Below the pieces are notes generated by a model, which was not told the origin of the DNA, searched no databases, and worked only from the letters and a program-made list of their open reading frames with translations. A program made the translations under genes and the position numbers. Shown here one piece after another: positions 1-5,834 of a stretch of 7,467 nt of DNA (position 1 is the stretch's first letter; each line of letters opens with the position of its first letter). The stretch is from an uncultured Lachnospiraceae bacterium (GTDB taxonomy: Bacteria; Bacillota; Clostridia; Lachnospirales; Lachnospiraceae): NCBI GenBank assembly GCA_902782655.1, contig CACZNY010000237.1, positions 1 to 7,467 on the forward strand. Direction: 5' to 3'.

Positions 1-33
1 GCCACGGTCATAGGCGAGAAGGAACAGGCCTGA
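1..33 (+). CDS. C-terminal end of upstream gene, probably cheW (partial)
   Basis: Frame 1 is open from the window edge and ends in TGA at 31-33, leaving the ten-residue tail ATVIGEKEQA. The other two forward frames do not fit: one stops at once and the other runs through the cheC ribosome binding site into cheC out of frame. Ten residues are too few to identify a family. The cheW suggestion rests only on gene order, because cheW directly precedes cheC-cheD in the B. subtilis fla/che operon. A short GC-rich inverted repeat (25-29 with 37-41) spans the stop codon but has no T-run after it. Confidence 0.4.
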   Translation, partial: ATVIGEKEQA

Positions 34-60
34 GAAGCCTGATACAGACTAGTATTTCAC

Positions 61-66
61 AGGAGG
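61..66 (+). promoter_or_regulatory. Ribosome binding site of cheC
   Basis: A perfect AGGAGG lies four bases before the ATG at 71. The spacing is slightly tight, but this is the only strong Shine-Dalgarno sequence near the beginning of cheC. It fixes the original start at 71, upstream of the in-frame TAG at 125. No comparable site precedes the downstream in-frame start candidates TTG 164 and ATG 173. Confidence 0.85.
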
Positions 67-70
67 TAAT

Positions 71-700
71 ATGGCAGAGCTTGATCTTAACAACGTAGAT
101 GACATGTATTATGATGTCCTGCGTTAGATAGGTAATATCGGTGCGGGCAACGCGGCAACTGCTTTGGCCACTATGCTCAACACGAAGGTCGATATGACCG
201 TACCTAAGGTAGCTTTAGTCGAGTTCAGCGAGATGGGCGAGACCATGGGCGGCGAGGAGCAGATCATGGCCGGTATATATCTTTCCATTTCCGGGGATAT
301 AACGGGATCCATCATGTTTTTGCTGGAGGAAAAATCCGCCCATGAGCTTGTAGCCAAGCTTATGGGCATGAGCAACAGCGATTTCGTGGAGGGACAGCCC
401 TTCAATGAGATAGAGCAGTCAGCCCTTAATGAGATAGGCAATATCATCGTGGGAAGCTATCTGAATTCACTCTCGATGCTGACTAATCTTAAGATCATCG
501 AGTCTGTTCCGTCGCTGGCGGTGGATATGGCAGAAGCGCTCCTTTCCGTTCCGGCCATAGAGTTTGGAATGGTCGGTGATCAGATGCTTCTGATACAGAC
601 TTCGTTTTCCGAGGATACTGAGCTTAACGGTTATTTCGTTCTTGTGCCTGATCTTCCGTCATACACGAAGCTTTTGAAGGCGCTTGGAGTTATGCAATAA
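71..700 (+). pseudogene. cheC: cheC, CheY-P phosphatase, interrupted by an in-frame TAG at codon 19
   Basis: CheC dephosphorylates CheY-P and binds CheD in the cytoplasmic Bacillus-type chemotaxis adaptation system. From the ATG at 71 the frame would encode 209 residues, a normal CheC length. Two copies of the phosphatase motif [D/S]-x3-E-x2-N-x22-P are visible. The first is D15, codon 19, N22, P45, followed by GNIGAGNAATAL. The second is S117, E121, N124, P147. Codon 19 of the first copy is TAG instead of a Glu codon, so normal translation would stop after 18 residues. Everything after it is intact, with no frameshift or further stops and with codon use like its neighbours, so the lesion is recent, a sequence error or read through. 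An open frame can restart at TTG 164 or ATG 173, but neither has a ribosome binding site, and both products would lack the first active site. The gene ends in TAA 20 bases before cheD. Family identity is certain; functional state is not. Confidence 0.9.
125..127 (+). other. In-frame amber codon at the first catalytic Glu position of cheC
   Basis: The codons read CGT TAG ATA, where the family has Arg-Glu-Ile. Motif spacing on both sides is exact (D15 four residues before, N22 three after, P45 23 after N22), so this is a substitution and not an indel. A single G-to-T change from GAG explains it. Confidence 0.9.
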
Positions 701-720
701 GTTTTAGCAGGAGTTGATTT

Positions 721-1206
721 ATGGCTGAGATGATAAAAGTAGGCATGGCTGACTTGAAGCTTTGCATCAGCCCAAACAGCATCACGACTCTCGGACTTGG
801 ATCTTGTGTAGGAGTAGCGATAAGAGACACATCCAATAAGGTCGGCGGACTTGCCCATGTGATGCTGCCGGACTCAAAGGAAATAAAAAACAACGCCAAT
901 ATTGCGAAATTTGCCGATACCGGAGTGGAAGAGCTTGTCCGCCAGATGGAAAAGGCGGGAGCTGTCAGATCCAGAATGGTGGCAAAGATCGCAGGCGGGG
1001 CACAGATGTTTGCCATGCAGCAGAACTCCCCTTTGGTCAAGGTGGGTGACAGGAATGTAGCTGCCGTCAAAAAAAAGCTGGCAGAGCTTCGGATACCTAT
1101 CAGAGCAGAGGATACGGGTCTGAACTACGGACGCACGGTAGAGTTTTATCCCGAAACCGGAGATTATATAATTAAAGCCGTCGGTAAGCCGCCTAAGACG
1201 ATATGA
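721..1206 (+). CDS. cheD: CheD, chemoreceptor glutamine deamidase
   Basis: CheD deamidates specific glutamines on methyl-accepting chemoreceptors to glutamate and also binds CheC, linking CheY-P level to receptor adaptation. The 161-residue protein is of usual size. It has the family signature TTLGLGSCVGV, followed by GGLAHVMLP and later AGGAQMF and NYGRTVEF. The Cys-His-Thr triad can be placed at C29, H46 and T23; the spacing is the same as T21, C27 and H44 described for Thermotoga maritima CheD. The ATG at 721 follows AGGAG (709-713) at seven bases. The stop overlaps the next start in ATGA, indicating coupled translation. The neighbouring cheC carries a premature stop, so CheD may be made without its CheC partner, although its own ribosome binding site should keep it translated. 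An A8 run at 1069-1076 encodes lysines and is probably incidental. Confidence 0.97.
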   Translation: MAEMIKVGMADLKLCISPNSITTLGLGSCVGVAIRDTSNKVGGLAHVMLPDSKEIKNNANIAKFADTGVEELVRQMEKAGAVRSRMVAKIAGGAQMFAMQQNSPLVKVGDRNVAAVKKKLAELRIPIRAEDTGLNYGRTVEFYPETGDYIIKAVGKPPKTI

Positions 1207-1613
1207 ATGAAGACGGATCAGCCGATGGCGTAAGTGTAACCAGTGTCGAAGAGGCAGAGGGAGGAGAAGGCAGGACTGTACTTGCCGACAACCTAAACCA
1301 GACTCCTCCTGAAAAAAAGACTGAGCCGATACACCTTAAGACAAAGCCTGTACCTGCCATAATAATGCTTTTGGGCGGCGCTGTTGTTACTGCAGATGTT
1401 TTCATACAGCAGCTTGATTTTAAGAAGTCGCTTTTGATAATACTGGTGAGCCTGGTCTTTTTTCTTTTGGCAGGTGAGCTGGTAAAGCTTCTTCTTGACC
1501 GGATCGAGCTGCCTGATCCCGAAGCGGTGAACGCTGACGGAAATGTCATACAAAAAGGAAAGAGCGGAGAGAACGGAAGCGAGGAAGTGATTTCCGAGGA
1601 TTCCGGTGAATGA
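1203..1613 (+). CDS. Small two-helix membrane protein of the flagellar operon, unknown function
   Basis: I do not recognise a named family. The 136-residue protein has an acidic, disordered N-terminus (residues 1-48), a hydrophobic segment at about 50-69 (PAIIMLLGGAVVTADVFI), a short turn with LDFKK, a second segment at about 76-98 (SLLIILVSLVFFLLAGELV), and a charged tail rich in Glu and Ser. It has no signal-peptide cleavage site; by charge, the turn and flanks are consistent with two membrane-spanning helices. Its ATG overlaps the cheD stop (ATGA), so translation is coupled, and fliA follows after 27 bases. Its place between cheD and the flagellar sigma factor suggests a motility role such as a membrane-bound accessory to flagellar assembly or gene control; this is inferred from position only. 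Confidence 0.85.
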   Translation: MNEDGSADGVSVTSVEEAEGGEGRTVLADNLNQTPPEKKTEPIHLKTKPVPAIIMLLGGAVVTADVFIQQLDFKKSLLIILVSLVFFLLAGELVKLLLDRIELPDPEAVNADGNVIQKGKSGENGSEEVISEDSGE

Positions 1614-1640
1614 TCATTCTTCGCTCACGGATAAAAGCGG

Positions 1641-2417
1641 ATGGATGATGTCGGAAGACAGAAGCTATGGAGTGAATACGCAAAGACCAAAGCTCCACAG
1701 CTGAGAGAAAAGATCATAGTTGAATATGCACCATTGGTAAAGGTTGTCGCCGGAAGGCTTTCCATGTATTTGGGCTACAATGTGGAATATGACGACCTTG
1801 TTGGCTACGGTGTGTTCGGTCTGATAGATGCCATTGACAAGTTTGATCCTTCCAAGGCTGTCAAGTTCGAGACCTATGCATCCTTAAGGATCAGAGGGGC
1901 GATACTTGACCAGATCCGCAAGATGGACTGGATCCCGCGTACTATCAGACAGAAACAGCGGCAGATAGATGATGCGATAAAGAAGATCGAATCCGAGACC
2001 GGTGAATCAGCTACCGATGAGAGGGTAGCCAAAGAGCTGGGACTTACGGATAATGAATATGCGGACTGGCAGTCGCAGATGGCTGTCACAAATGTCATAT
2101 CACTGGATGAATTCAATGAGAATTCTACCGAGGACGGAAGCGGCGGCAGAGAGACGATAGCTGACAACAGCGCCGGACCGGAGGAGGTCCTTGAAGAGAA
2201 GGAGCTCAAAAAGACACTGGCTGACGCTTTGGAGCTTCTTACAGAGAAGGAACGGAAGGTTATAGTCCTTTATTACTATGAGGAGCTTACGCTCAAGGAG
2301 ATAAGCAACATTCTTGAGGTTTCGGAATCCAGAGTCTCCCAGCTCCACATCAAGGGACTGGCCAAGATGAAGACAAAACTCGGAAAGTATATGGATGTAT
2401 TAGGCTCAGGGGCTTAA
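1641..2417 (+). CDS. fliA: Flagellar RNA polymerase sigma factor FliA / SigD (sigma-28)
   Basis: This sigma-70-family factor directs RNA polymerase to late flagellar, motility and chemotaxis promoters. The 258 residues compare with about 254 in B. subtilis SigD. Region 2 spans about residues 25-97, with YDDLVGYGVFGLIDAIDKFDP and the diagnostic FETYASLRIRGAILDQIRKMDWIPR, which is very close to SigD. Region 3 lies at about 102-150. Region 4 lies at about 189-245, with the helix-turn-helix LTLKEISNILEVSESRVSQL at about 217-236. The start at 1641 is forced: an in-frame TAA lies at 1632-1634 and no other start codon occurs near the N-terminus. The ribosome binding site is poor (only GGAT- or GCGG-like bases), so translation may depend on ribosomes finishing the gene before it. 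The stop overlaps the first possible fapA start (TAATG). Confidence 0.97.
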   Translation: MDDVGRQKLWSEYAKTKAPQLREKIIVEYAPLVKVVAGRLSMYLGYNVEYDDLVGYGVFGLIDAIDKFDPSKAVKFETYASLRIRGAILDQIRKMDWIPRTIRQKQRQIDDAIKKIESETGESATDERVAKELGLTDNEYADWQSQMAVTNVISLDEFNENSTEDGSGGRETIADNSAGPEEVLEEKELKKTLADALELLTEKERKVIVLYYYEELTLKEISNILEVSESRVSQLHIKGLAKMKTKLGKYMDVLGSGA

Positions 2418-4054
2418 TGCCCTTTAAGACAGGCGGTGATTCCATGGCAGAAAACGGCAATGCATATTTCCAGCTTATTCTTAAGCCGGACGGCACATAT
2501 CTTCATTTCATCCCTGCCACGGGAGACGGCGAACCACTCAATCCAAGGGAAGTAGAGGATTATCTGTCTCTTAAAAGGATCTTTTTTGACAGGATTACAG
2601 TACTGTCGGAAGCCCAGAAGAATGAAGACTCCACGATAAAAATCAATACCGAGGTACTGAAGCCTGTGGATGAATTCATGCAGTTTACGGTATCGGATGA
2701 TATGATGGAGGTCATATGCCGCTTTTATCCCCCCTCGCTTTCAAATGAAGGCCAGGTCAGCGGCGGCTTTATGACAGAGGATGAGATAAAGAACGATCTG
2801 AAATACAATCAGATCACCGTTGATCCCGATATCGACGGGATAAATTCCTTCATAAAAAACAAAAAATACTGCACGGATTATATCCTTGCGCGGGGGATTC
2901 CGGTTACTCCCGGAAAGGACGGCTATGTGGAGTATTTCTTTGATACTGATCCCGTGGCAAGACCAAAGAAGAATGAAGACGGCACTGTGGATTTCCATGC
3001 GCTGAACTCAGTACGTGCCTGCAAGGAGGGGCAGGTGCTGGCAAAGCTTCATAAGGAGGTGCCGGGATCGCCCGGTAAGAATGTCTTCGGTGAAGCAATG
3101 ATGGCTAACAGTGTAAAGCCGGCAGTGATAAAACACAGCAAGGGCTCTACTCTTTCGGAGGACGGAGTGCTTACGGCAGATACGAACGGCCACGTAAGCC
3201 TGACGGACGGTATGGTCTTTGTTTCAAGCGTTTTGGAGCTTGCAAATGTGGATGTATCTACCGGAGATATTGATTATGACGGGAATCTTCTTGTTGACGG
3301 AAATATCACCACAGGCTATAAGGTGAAGGTCACGGGGGATATAGAAGTCCGCGGGGTCATTGAGGCAGCCGAGATCACGGCAGGCGGACAGGTGACAGTG
3401 GCCAAGGGTATCAACGGAATGGAGAAGGGCAGGATCACAGCCGGGCATTCCGTTATAGCCAAATATATCAATTCTGCGGAGGTCGTATCCGGAGGGCTTA
3501 TACAGTCCGAGCTTGTCCTTAATTCAAAGATCTCCGCCAAGGATTCAATAATAGTCGAGGGACGTAAGGGATTTATTACCGGAGGAGTCGCGCGGGCAGG
3601 CAGTAAGATCGAGGCCAAGACTATCGGCAGCGAACTGGGAGCACCCACTTCGGTGGAGGTGGGTATAGACCCGGCTCTTAAGGCCAGAAGGGCAAAGCTT
3701 ATAAAGGACAATGAAGAAATAAGGGCTGCCCTTGCGCGCACGGAGCCAGTGCTTTTGGCTACGGTGGACAGGCTGAAAAGAGGGGACAAGCTTCCTCCGG
3801 AACAGCTGAAAAAAATGCAGGAACTGAATAAAGTCATACAGACCCAGAAGGGAACCCTGCAGAACAATATGGAAGAGCTTGCGCAGATCGAGCTTTCGTT
3901 TGACAATGAAACGATATCCGAGGTAGTAGTATTGGGGATAGCTTATGCCGGTACGCGCATTACGGTTTCGGATGCAAATCTTACACTGAAGAAGGATTAT
4001 CAGTACTGCCGTTTCAGAAGAGAGGGCGCTGATGTAAGGATGCTTGGGATCTGA
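2417..4054 (+). CDS. fapA: FapA-type flagellar assembly protein A (DUF342)
   Basis: The 545-residue protein matches the FapA/DUF342 family, implicated in flagellar assembly and localisation in some bacteria; its biochemical role is poorly known. An N-terminal alpha/beta part (about 12-270) contains the family stretch ILARGIPVTPGKDGYVEYFF at 156-175. A right-handed beta-helix of short Gly-rich repeats follows (about 275-405, for example GNLLVDGNITTGYKVKVTG). A Lys/Glu/Gln-rich coiled coil covers about 417-493, and a small C-terminal domain covers 498-545. There is no membrane segment, so it is probably cytoplasmic. The start is ambiguous. ATG 2417 overlaps the fliA stop. ATG 2444 (residue 10) has the better ribosome binding site, AGGCGGTG at 2431-2438, and gives the more family-like beginning MAENGNAYFQL. 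I favour 2444 slightly but give the longer frame. The next gene starts 12 bases after the stop. Confidence 0.93.
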   Translation: MPFKTGGDSMAENGNAYFQLILKPDGTYLHFIPATGDGEPLNPREVEDYLSLKRIFFDRITVLSEAQKNEDSTIKINTEVLKPVDEFMQFTVSDDMMEVICRFYPPSLSNEGQVSGGFMTEDEIKNDLKYNQITVDPDIDGINSFIKNKKYCTDYILARGIPVTPGKDGYVEYFFDTDPVARPKKNEDGTVDFHALNSVRACKEGQVLAKLHKEVPGSPGKNVFGEAMMANSVKPAVIKHSKGSTLSEDGVLTADTNGHVSLTDGMVFVSSVLELANVDVSTGDIDYDGNLLVDGNITTGYKVKVTGDIEVRGVIEAAEITAGGQVTVAKGINGMEKGRITAGHSVIAKYINSAEVVSGGLIQSELVLNSKISAKDSIIVEGRKGFITGGVARAGSKIEAKTIGSELGAPTSVEVGIDPALKARRAKLIKDNEEIRAALARTEPVLLATVDRLKRGDKLPPEQLKKMQELNKVIQTQKGTLQNNMEELAQIELSFDNETISEVVVLGIAYAGTRITVSDANLTLKKDYQYCRFRREGADVRMLGI

Positions 4055-4066
4055 GAGGTATATATT

Positions 4067-4381
4067 ATGGCAATAGCACCGGTTTTCTTAAATGGAATGA
4101 TAACAGCTTCACCCGAGGTCGCTCATGCAGGGATGACAGATGAAGCAAGAGCCGCATCCATGCAGGTGAACAGTGAGAATGAGGTACAGCAGGAGGCTGA
4201 TCAGCATATCAATCAGGTACGCAATAAGGACAATGCGGACGGGGCGGAGACGGACTCTGACGCCTCGGGCGGAAGCAGCAATCAGTACGCCGGGGACGGC
4301 GGCGCAAGAAGACGCAGAAAAGAGGATTCCTTCGGGAAAATGGTAAAGAAGCAGCAGGGAGGCTTCAGCATCTCGATATGA
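4067..4381 (+). CDS. Small hydrophilic flagellar-operon protein, unknown function
   Basis: The product is a 104-residue soluble, low-complexity protein. It starts with the short hydrophobic stretch MAIAPVFLNGM and has an acidic/Gln-rich centre with HINQVRNKDNADG at about 47-59. A Gly/Ser-rich linker, a basic patch (ARRRRK, about 80-85) and a conserved-looking end, GGFSISI, follow. I recall similar small proteins, with the same pattern of Gln-Val near Asp-Asn-Ala, a lysine/arginine patch and a beta-like C-terminus, next to fapA in other clostridial flagellar operons; none has an assigned function that I know of. The ATG follows AGAGG (4054-4058) at eight bases. The stop overlaps the next start as ATGA. 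The predicted disorder and terminal short motifs would suit a small chaperone or adaptor; that is speculation. Confidence 0.85.
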   Translation: MAIAPVFLNGMITASPEVAHAGMTDEARAASMQVNSENEVQQEADQHINQVRNKDNADGAETDSDASGGSSNQYAGDGGARRRRKEDSFGKMVKKQQGGFSISI

Positions 4382-5124
4382 CACCTATACAGATACTGCT
4401 CCTGATAGCCGGAGCAGTTATTTTTGCTCTCGGTTTCTTTATTCCGGAGGGCAAGGATAATAATTCCGGATATTCAGTAAAGGGCAGAAGGGAATACAGC
4501 GAAAAATTAAGGGAGATCACGGAAAGCGAGCTTAAGGATGCTTCAAGGAGGGTGCGCGACATCATCGACGAGGAGGTGGCGCTTGCCCATGACAGCTCTG
4601 TCAGATCTTTGGAAAAGCTTACCAATGAAAAGATCATGGCCATCAATGAGTATGGAAAGACCGTGACCGATGAGATAGAGCGTAATCATAAAGAAGTGGT
4701 CTTCATGTATGATATGCTCAATAATAAGTCCACCGATCTGAAGAATACCATTAGAAAAGCCGAGAGCATGGAAAAAACCAAGGCTCCGGCTCCAAAGAAA
4801 GCTCCGGAGAAGAAGCCTGAGGAAAAGATCACCGGCCAGAGCAGGCTTAAAATGGCGGCTGCCGAAAAGGCCCCTGCCGAGAATATCCATATTCCGAAGA
4901 TGTTTGCAGCTCCCAAGGATAAGAACGGCAAAACCGAGCTTCCGGGACTTCCGAAGGAAGAGGAGGCAGCCGCTGTCGTAACCGGAAACTACGGCAGGGA
5001 GGTCGTCAAGCTTCATAATGAAGGCGTATCCGAGGTGGACATTGCCAAAAGGCTTGGCATAGGCGTAGGAGAGGTAAGGCTTGCCATAAGCCTGAACGGC
5101 GGAGGAAGCGGCAGTGAAGCTTAA
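4378..5124 (+). CDS. SwrB-like membrane-anchored coiled-coil protein with C-terminal HTH-like domain (DUF6115 type)
   Basis: The 248-residue protein has one N-terminal membrane helix (about 4-22, IQILLLIAGAVIFALGFFI), then a long charged coiled coil (about 37-128), a Pro/Ala/Lys-rich linker (about 132-200) and a C-terminal helix-turn-helix-like domain at 203-239 (NYGREVVKLHNEGVSEVDIAKRLGIG, then GEVRLAISL). This layout resembles DUF6115 proteins. Position and architecture resemble B. subtilis SwrB, which lies between sigD and rpsB, is anchored by one N-terminal helix and promotes activation of the flagellar type III export apparatus. SwrB is shorter (about 167 residues), and I cannot confirm homology by eye. 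The start ATG overlaps the previous stop (ATGA), and the end overlaps the next gene by 11 bases. The HTH-like domain may be used for protein contacts and not for DNA. Confidence 0.88.
   Translation: MTPIQILLLIAGAVIFALGFFIPEGKDNNSGYSVKGRREYSEKLREITESELKDASRRVRDIIDEEVALAHDSSVRSLEKLTNEKIMAINEYGKTVTDEIERNHKEVVFMYDMLNNKSTDLKNTIRKAESMEKTKAPAPKKAPEKKPEEKITGQSRLKMAAAEKAPAENIHIPKMFAAPKDKNGKTELPGLPKEEEAAAVVTGNYGREVVKLHNEGVSEVDIAKRLGIGVGEVRLAISLNGGGSGSEA
5101..5105 (+). promoter_or_regulatory. Ribosome binding site for the GTG start at 5114
   Basis: GGAGG lies eight bases before the GTG at 5114, inside the last codons of the preceding gene. It supports the GTG as the real start, and that choice gives the product its N-terminal membrane helix. 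Confidence 0.75.
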
Positions 5125-5773
5125 AACATATCTTAAAGGCCTCGGGCTTGGCATATTCATCACGACCCTTATAATCTCCCTCTCCTCAAATAAAGCCAGG
5201 GGGGAGATGAGCGATGCTGAAATAAGGAAGAGGGCTGCGGAGCTTGGCATGGTTTCGGAAAACACCCTGCTCCTTACCGAGGCAAAGGCTATGGCTGATA
5301 AAGCGCAGAAAAGCGCCATGTCAACGGTATCGGAAGATAAAAAGGATAAAGAGCCGGTGAAGGCCGATGCGGGAGTCAGGGCAGTAAGCAGCAACGGAGA
5401 GCTTATCTATGATAAAAAGCCTGAAAAAGAGACCGTAAAGCCTGTTTCACAAAAAGAGGATTCTGTTGCAACCGCAGGCTCCGTGACTGAAAGCATCAGT
5501 GAGCCTCAGAAAAAAGAAGAAAAGGAAAAGCCTTCTTCACAGGAAAAGGCCTCCGATCCCGGGGAAACTGTTACCATTACCGTCAATTCCGGTGAAAGCT
5601 CAATTTCCGTAGCCTCCAAGATGGCCGAGGCGGGGCTTGTGACTGATGCCGGACAGTTTGATTCATATCTTGTCCTTTCCGGTTATGACAGAAGACTCGT
5701 GCCCGGTTCACATCCGATACCAAAGGGCGCCACGGCCGAGGAAATGGGCGCCATCCTTACTTCCAAACAATAA
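5114..5773 (+). CDS. Membrane-anchored protein with only the LysM-like N-terminal part of MltG
   Basis: The GTG start gives 219 residues. A short basic N-terminus and one hydrophobic helix (about 8-24, KGLGLGIFITTLIISLS) are followed by SDAEIRKRAAELGMV (33-47), a low-complexity Lys/Glu/Ser/Pro linker (about 65-150) and a compact C-terminal domain (152-219). The C-terminal pattern is G-E-S-S-I-S-V-A-S-K-M, then AGLVTDAGQFDSYLVLSGYD, then VPGSHPIPKGATAEEMGAILT. This is the LysM-like subdomain found near the N-terminus of the endolytic murein transglycosylase MltG/YceG. The catalytic transglycosylase domain is absent, so this protein should not cut peptidoglycan itself; it may bind the wall or a protein partner outside the membrane. 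It overlaps the SwrB-like gene by 11 bases, ends the flagellar block and is followed by the rpsB promoter. The MltG relationship is moderately certain; the role is unknown. Confidence 0.85.
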   Translation: MKLKTYLKGLGLGIFITTLIISLSSNKARGEMSDAEIRKRAAELGMVSENTLLLTEAKAMADKAQKSAMSTVSEDKKDKEPVKADAGVRAVSSNGELIYDKKPEKETVKPVSQKEDSVATAGSVTESISEPQKKEEKEKPSSQEKASDPGETVTITVNSGESSISVASKMAEAGLVTDAGQFDSYLVLSGYDRRLVPGSHPIPKGATAEEMGAILTSKQ

Positions 5774-5798
5774 GGATCTGTCAGCATTTAGTATCATC

Positions 5799-5827
5799 TT
5801 GAAACCATTGCCTGATTATGTTATAGT
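5799..5827 (+). promoter_or_regulatory. Sigma-A-type promoter of rpsB-tsf
   Basis: The -35 box TTGAAA is at 5799-5804, followed by a 17-base spacer and the -10 box TATAGT at 5822-5827. A TG one base before the -10 box (5819-5820) makes it an extended -10. Transcription should begin near 5834-5836, giving a leader of about 140 bases. It allows constitutive rpsB-tsf expression independent of the flagellar operon. Confidence 0.8.
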
Positions 5828-5834
5828 ATCTTTT

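Noticed and set aside
25..41. GC-rich inverted repeat over the stop of the upstream gene
   Set aside because: It has only five base pairs and no T-run, and it lies just before a coupled cheC. It is not a terminator.
913..920. GCCGATAC resembling a sigma-28 -10 box in cheD, with another at 1325-1332
   Set aside because: No TAAA -35 box lies at the required spacing of about 15 bases (nearest are about 25-27 away), so neither makes a sigma-28 promoter.
1069..1077. A AAA AAG slippery heptamer in cheD, with another at 1313-1319 in the next gene
   Set aside because: Both simply encode lysines inside intact genes. No useful shifted product or clear stimulatory structure is visible.
3645..3656. CCAC-TTCG-GTGG hairpin with a UUCG loop inside fapA
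   Set aside because: The stem is only four pairs within a coding region, with no T-run and no sign of regulation; likely chance.
3316..3906. Minus-strand open frame of 196 codons opposite fapA
   Set aside because: The Ser/Leu-rich low-complexity product and full overlap with the fapA beta-helix and coiled coil show it is a shadow.
5174..5208. Seven-base inverted repeat (ATCTCCC with GGGAGAT) inside the MltG-like gene, next to an internal ATG at 5207
   Set aside because: The internal ATG would remove the membrane helix and lacks proper ribosome-site spacing. The repeat is probably incidental.
4543..5394. Long minus-strand open frame of 283 codons opposite the SwrB-like and MltG-like genes
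   Set aside because: It mirrors two well-supported + strand genes with good ribosome binding sites, and its product has no recognisable domain. It is a codon-bias shadow.
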